Shown here: positions 60,909-64,000 of the stretch, in pieces | Numbering within the stretch: the stretch's first letter is position 1 | How the letters are laid out: the number at the start of each line of letters is the position of its first letter | DNA from: Enterococcus avium ATCC 14025 | Lineage (GTDB): Bacteria > Bacillota > Bacilli > Lactobacillales > Enterococcaceae | Length of the DNA: 64,000 nucleotides | Reading direction: 5' to 3' | NCBI RefSeq assembly: GCF_000406965.1 | Contig: NZ_KE136357.1 | Coordinates: 550,244-614,243 of the forward strand | The notes under the pieces: model-generated | Seen by the model: the letters and a program-made list of their open reading frames with translations, nothing else | The model's database searches: none | Told to the model about the DNA's origin: nothing | Made by a program: the position numbers and the translations under genes

Positions 60909-61479
60909 TGAAAACACCTGCCTCAATCATTGACTCAAAGAAATAAGCGGATGACATTGCACCCGGATCAATATGACCAATCGAACGTTCCCCGACATAT
61001 GAGGCACGCCCTTTAGTTGCCTTGATATTTTTTGTTTGTTCAACGAGGATTTCCAGCGTAGCCGTGTTTAATGTACCGTTATTTAAATTATCTACGGCCG
61101 GTCCCCACAGATCTAGCATTGTTTTTTCGCCGACAGTGGAATTCCCGCGTTTCATAATTCCAGCAATCGCTGCTCTCAGTAAAATTTCTGGTTCATTTGA
61201 CTCTTTGCTGGCCTTCATCATTTCCATCATAGCTGTGCCATAGAGAGGGCCTGAAGCTCCACCGACTTTGCTGATCATCGCCATCGCGGCCGCTTTAAAA
61301 ATATCCGGCAAATCGCCAGACAAGTCTGCAGCCATCACCGCATCCATGCCTCGAGCCATATTGTTTCCATGGTCACCATCACCGATTGGTGTATCCAGCT
61401 CACTCAAATAGTCTTTCTTGATTTGAATTTTTTCATTGAATAATTCTAGTGTTTTTCGCAAATTTTCTGGTGTAAACAT
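60901..61479 (-). CDS. dhaL: Dihydroxyacetone kinase subunit DhaL
   Basis: The 192-residue helical-barrel protein has DTPIGDGDHGNNMARGM with the Asp residues that bind Mg-ADP, GGASGPLYGTAMM and KGRASYVGERSIGHIDPGA. It transfers phosphate from its bound nucleotide to dihydroxyacetone on DhaK. The ATG follows GGAGG. It lies between dhaK and dhaM, 187 bases after dhaK. Confidence 0.93.
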   Translation of the reverse strand: MFTPENLRKTLELFNEKIQIKKDYLSELDTPIGDGDHGNNMARGMDAVMAADLSGDLPDIFKAAAMAMISKVGGASGPLYGTAMMEMMKASKESNEPEILLRAAIAGIMKRGNSTVGEKTMLDLWGPAVDNLNNGTLNTATLEILVEQTKNIKATKGRASYVGERSIGHIDPGAMSSAYFFESMIEAGVFSE

Positions 61480-61666
61480 AATGGGCCTCCTTATTCGTAC
61501 AAACCTACTAATTTCCTTTAGAAAAATTAGCAGTATTTCTATGCCAACTACCTTTTGATAAGTTTTCTCATCCTTTTAGCAGAACTGGCAGATTTGAATA
61601 CTCTTTTGTTCAGCTTATGATCATTATAAATCAACCAGCTCAATTATTTAAATATAACCTCTTAAA

Positions 61667-62650
61667 TTACCACGCAATTGTATGAACTGGTTCGTTCAAA
61701 AAGCGTAACCGTTCGTCATCTAATTTGATCAGGGTGATCGATGCGCCAGCCATTTCAAGGGAAGTCATATAATTTCCTACTTTACTGAAGGTAAGTTCGA
61801 TTCCTTCCTCAGCAAGGATCGCTTTTGCATCGTTAAACAAAATAAACAGCTCCATCAATGGAGTAGCGCCCATTCCGTTGACGAATAAGCCATATTTATC
61901 GCCGGATTTCCAATTGAATTCTCCCTTGATCTTTCCGATAATTTCTTCAGCAATTTCTTTTGATCCTTTGATTTTTTCACGGCGATAACCTGGTTCGCCA
62001 TGAATTCCCACACCGAATTCCATTTCATCTTCAGCCAATACAAACCCAGGCTTGCCGACTTCTGGAACCGTTGCACCCGATAAGGCGATCCCAACAGTTT
62101 TAATATCTTTGACTAACTCTTTTCCGTAACTGGCCAATTCAGCAACAGATTTTCCTTCACGGGCCATACCACCGATAATTTTATGCACTAAGACTGTTCC
62201 TGCGACACCACGACGTCCTTGTGTGTAGGTACTATCTTCCACAGCAATATCATCATCTACTAAAACAGAATCAACTTCGATGCCATCCATTTCAGCCAAA
62301 TCTTTTGCCATATCAAAATTCATCACATCGCCTGAATAGTTTTTGACGATCATTAGTGTACCTTTACCTTTATCGGTTGCCTTAATTGCTTCATGAATTT
62401 GATCTGGCGTCGGTGAAGTGAAGACCTGCCCACAAACCGCCGCACTTAACATACCATCTCCGACAAAACCTGCATGTGAAGGCTCATGACCGCTTCCTCC
62501 ACCGCTGACTAGCGCCACTTGATCGTAATCGTCACTTCTTGCCACAACGAGTGTTTCGGGAACTTGCTTTACATAATCAGGATAAGCACCCACTAATCCG
62601 CTTACCATTTCTTCCACGACATTCTTTGGATCATTGATAATTTTTTTCAC
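61667..62650 (-). CDS. dhaK: Dihydroxyacetone kinase, substrate-binding subunit DhaK
   Basis: The 327-residue protein begins KKIINDPKNVVEEM and has GGGSGHEPSHAGFVG and the GIHGEPG motif with His217, which binds dihydroxyacetone covalently. The product, dihydroxyacetone phosphate, enters glycolysis. Translation starts at GTG 62648-62650 with AAGGAGG eight bases before it; the longer frame upstream has no family resemblance. Confidence 0.94.
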   Translation of the reverse strand: MKKIINDPKNVVEEMVSGLVGAYPDYVKQVPETLVVARSDDYDQVALVSGGGSGHEPSHAGFVGDGMLSAAVCGQVFTSPTPDQIHEAIKATDKGKGTLMIVKNYSGDVMNFDMAKDLAEMDGIEVDSVLVDDDIAVEDSTYTQGRRGVAGTVLVHKIIGGMAREGKSVAELASYGKELVKDIKTVGIALSGATVPEVGKPGFVLAEDEMEFGVGIHGEPGYRREKIKGSKEIAEEIIGKIKGEFNWKSGDKYGLFVNGMGATPLMELFILFNDAKAILAEEGIELTFSKVGNYMTSLEMAGASITLIKLDDERLRFLNEPVHTIAW

Positions 62651-62690
62651 TTGCTCTTCCTCCTTGTAAATAACTTTATCCTTTATAATC

Positions 62691-63218
62691 TTATGACTGA
62701 TCTTCTTTAAGTAGCCCATAAATAAGTGTATCCTGCCAAAGTGGCGTGCCGTCTTGCTGCTTACTGAAATAAATATTTTTTCTCAGATGTCCCTCTTTAG
62801 TGAATGACAACTTCTCTAATAATCTCCATGACGCCTGATTTTCAGGATGACACTCTGCAAAAATCCGATGTGCTCCTTGTGCGAAAACTTGATCAATCAT
62901 TGTGTAAGCTGCTTCATACGCATAGCCTTGATGTTGATAATCATAATGAAAAACAAAGCCTAATTCCCAGCTGTCTTCCACTACCTCCTCAAGATAAATG
63001 TTTCCAATCACTTTATCTTCAAGACAAACCGCCCAAAACTCGTTCGATTCGCTATGGCTTTTTGCTATCTCCTTACTCTGCTGCTGATTAATCGGCCCGT
63101 AAGGCTCATATTTCACCACGCGTTCATCCGAGAGATAGCCCCACAAATCTGGCCAATCACTAGGCATAAATTTCCTAATTACTAATCGTTTGGTTTTTAT
63201 ATTTTTCGTCTTTTCCAT
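62691..63218 (-). CDS. GNAT acetyltransferase, RimJ/RimL type
   Basis: The 175-residue protein has TKRLVIRKFMPSDWPDLWGYLSDERVVKYEPYGP at the start and FVFHYDYQHQGYAYEAAYTMIDQVF with RIFAECHPENQASWRLLEKLSF, all typical of RimJ/RimL-like N-acetyltransferases. The substrate is unknown. It lies between glpF and dhaK on the same strand, 40 bases before dhaK, so it is probably co-transcribed with the glycerol/DHA genes without an obvious metabolic reason. Confidence 0.82.
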   Translation of the reverse strand: MEKTKNIKTKRLVIRKFMPSDWPDLWGYLSDERVVKYEPYGPINQQQSKEIAKSHSESNEFWAVCLEDKVIGNIYLEEVVEDSWELGFVFHYDYQHQGYAYEAAYTMIDQVFAQGAHRIFAECHPENQASWRLLEKLSFTKEGHLRKNIYFSKQQDGTPLWQDTLIYGLLKEDQS

Positions 63219-63249
63219 ACTATACTTGTCCTAAATTTAAAGCATACTA

Positions 63250-63273
63250 GGGTAATAGAAAATTCTATTACCC
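63250..63273. terminator. Hairpin between glpF and the GNAT gene
   Basis: GGGTAATAGAA, two bases, TTCTATTACCC: perfect 11-bp stem eight bases past the glpF stop. No T run follows on either strand, so it may protect or partly end the glpF message. Confidence 0.45.
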
Positions 63274-63281
63274 CATAAAAT

Positions 63282-63992
63282 CTACATTGGTAAAATCATA
63301 AATAGCAATGCAGCTAAAATTCCACCGATGATTGGTCCAGCGATAGGAACCAAGGCATAGCCCCAATCGGAGCCTCCCTTATTTGGAATCGGCAGAAACG
63401 CATGAGCGATTCGCGGACCAAGATCTCGCGCTGGATTGATCGCATAACCTGTTGTCCCTCCAAGCGAAAGCCCAATGACTAAGATCAGAATACCAACCGC
63501 GATTGGATTTAATCCATCACCAAATTTGCTCATTCCAAAAGCTAATAAAGCAAATACCAACATGAAGGTCCCGATGATCTCACTGATCAAGTTGGCGCCT
63601 AAGCTGCGAATCGCGGGTCCTGTTGCGAATACCCCTAAAATTGTGGCTTGATCCTTCGTTTCCTTCCAATGCGGATAGTAGTGAATGTATACTAAAACCG
63701 CACCAATAATAGCACCGATCATTTGTCCTAAAATATATGGGACAACCATATCCCAGCCGATTTTCCCAGCAATGGCCATTCCAATTGTGACAGCAGGATT
63801 CAAATGGGCAAATGACATATAACCTGCAGCATAAGCACCGATAGTAACAGCGGCGCCCCAGCCTAAGGTAATCGCAATCCAGCCGGCTCCTTCTGCTTTT
63901 GTTTTTCGTAAACTAACACCGGCTACAACACCATCTCCCAATAATACTAAGACCATCGTTCCAATAATTTCTCCAATTACCTGCGTTGACAT
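63282..63992 (-). CDS. glpF: Glycerol uptake facilitator (aquaglyceroporin)
   Basis: The 236-residue membrane protein has six segments and both NPA boxes: HLNPAVTIGM (N65) and INPARDLGPR (N186). The Asp after the second NPAR is the mark of glycerol-conducting members. It lets glycerol (and dihydroxyacetone) enter by diffusion, ahead of the dha kinase genes. The start ATG is at 63990-63992; the ribosome binding site is cut off by the window edge. Confidence 0.93.
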   Translation of the reverse strand: MSTQVIGEIIGTMVLVLLGDGVVAGVSLRKTKAEGAGWIAITLGWGAAVTIGAYAAGYMSFAHLNPAVTIGMAIAGKIGWDMVVPYILGQMIGAIIGAVLVYIHYYPHWKETKDQATILGVFATGPAIRSLGANLISEIIGTFMLVFALLAFGMSKFGDGLNPIAVGILILVIGLSLGGTTGYAINPARDLGPRIAHAFLPIPNKGGSDWGYALVPIAGPIIGGILAALLFMILPM

Positions 63993-64000
63993 ACTCGTGT

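Overview
The window looks like chromosomal DNA of a low-GC Gram-positive lactic acid bacterium, most likely an Enterococcus. The pointers are a malolactic enzyme with a 2-hydroxycarboxylate carrier, a mannose-family PTS plus two SIS deglycases matching the glucoselysine/fructoselysine (gfr) operon known from E. faecium, a PTS-dependent dihydroxyacetone kinase, a methionine T-box, AGGAGG-type ribosome binding sites, and a sortase-anchored repeat protein. The species cannot be fixed from the sequence alone. I saw no rRNA, tRNA, CRISPR array or intact transposase.

Layout. 1-7 kb: the end of an ABC ATPase gene, then an arsenic operon on the minus strand (arsR-arsD-arsA-acr3 plus a 55-residue membrane peptide) with two near-identical ArsR-type operators; a lipoprotein rhodanese and a TVP38/TMEM64 membrane protein diverge from it. 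7.1-12.5 kb: an AT-rich three-gene island coding for a SIR2-domain protein (967 aa), a DUF6602-like PD-(D/E)XK protein and a CD-NTase/SMODS nucleotidyltransferase with a long C-terminal extension. It is the best candidate here for an undescribed anti-phage system. 12.9-18.8 kb: a rhamnoside-type sugar locus (broken GPH carrier, GH78 enzyme, MFS carrier, AraC regulator). 19-20.2 kb: a DUF2922 gene cut by an amber codon and an unknown gene. 21.6-27 kb: sulfur amino acid genes (T-box-controlled malY-metI-lysR; metF diverging from a second lysR). 27-31 kb: a PAP2 phosphatase, mleS and mleP. 31-36 kb: a Asp-Ala repeat surface protein with two co-directional partner genes. 36-46 kb: a broken MATE gene, multidrug efflux with its PadR regulator, a SIS protein, a Phd/RelE-type toxin-antitoxin pair, and a PnuC-type nucleoside carrier with a deoxynucleoside kinase. 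46.2-46.5 kb: a 152-bp tandem repeat with conserved hairpins. 46.5-54 kb: gfrABCDEF with a LevR-type sigma-54 activator; its -24/-12 promoter lies inside the activator's own terminator hairpin. 54-64 kb: a GntR-controlled ABC exporter (ATPase frameshifted), an ECF-like sigma factor coupled to a DUF2461 protein, a broken MFS carrier with an M20 amidohydrolase, and a dihydroxyacetone/glycerol cluster (dhaM, dhaL, dhaK, a GNAT enzyme, glpF).

Five otherwise normal genes are each broken by one small lesion (frameshifts near 13.68, 55.75 and 58.76 kb; in-frame TAG at 19.41 and 37.00 kb). That density could mean real gene decay or sequencing error, and the sequence alone cannot decide. Function names rest on motifs and recalled family features; no database search was run.
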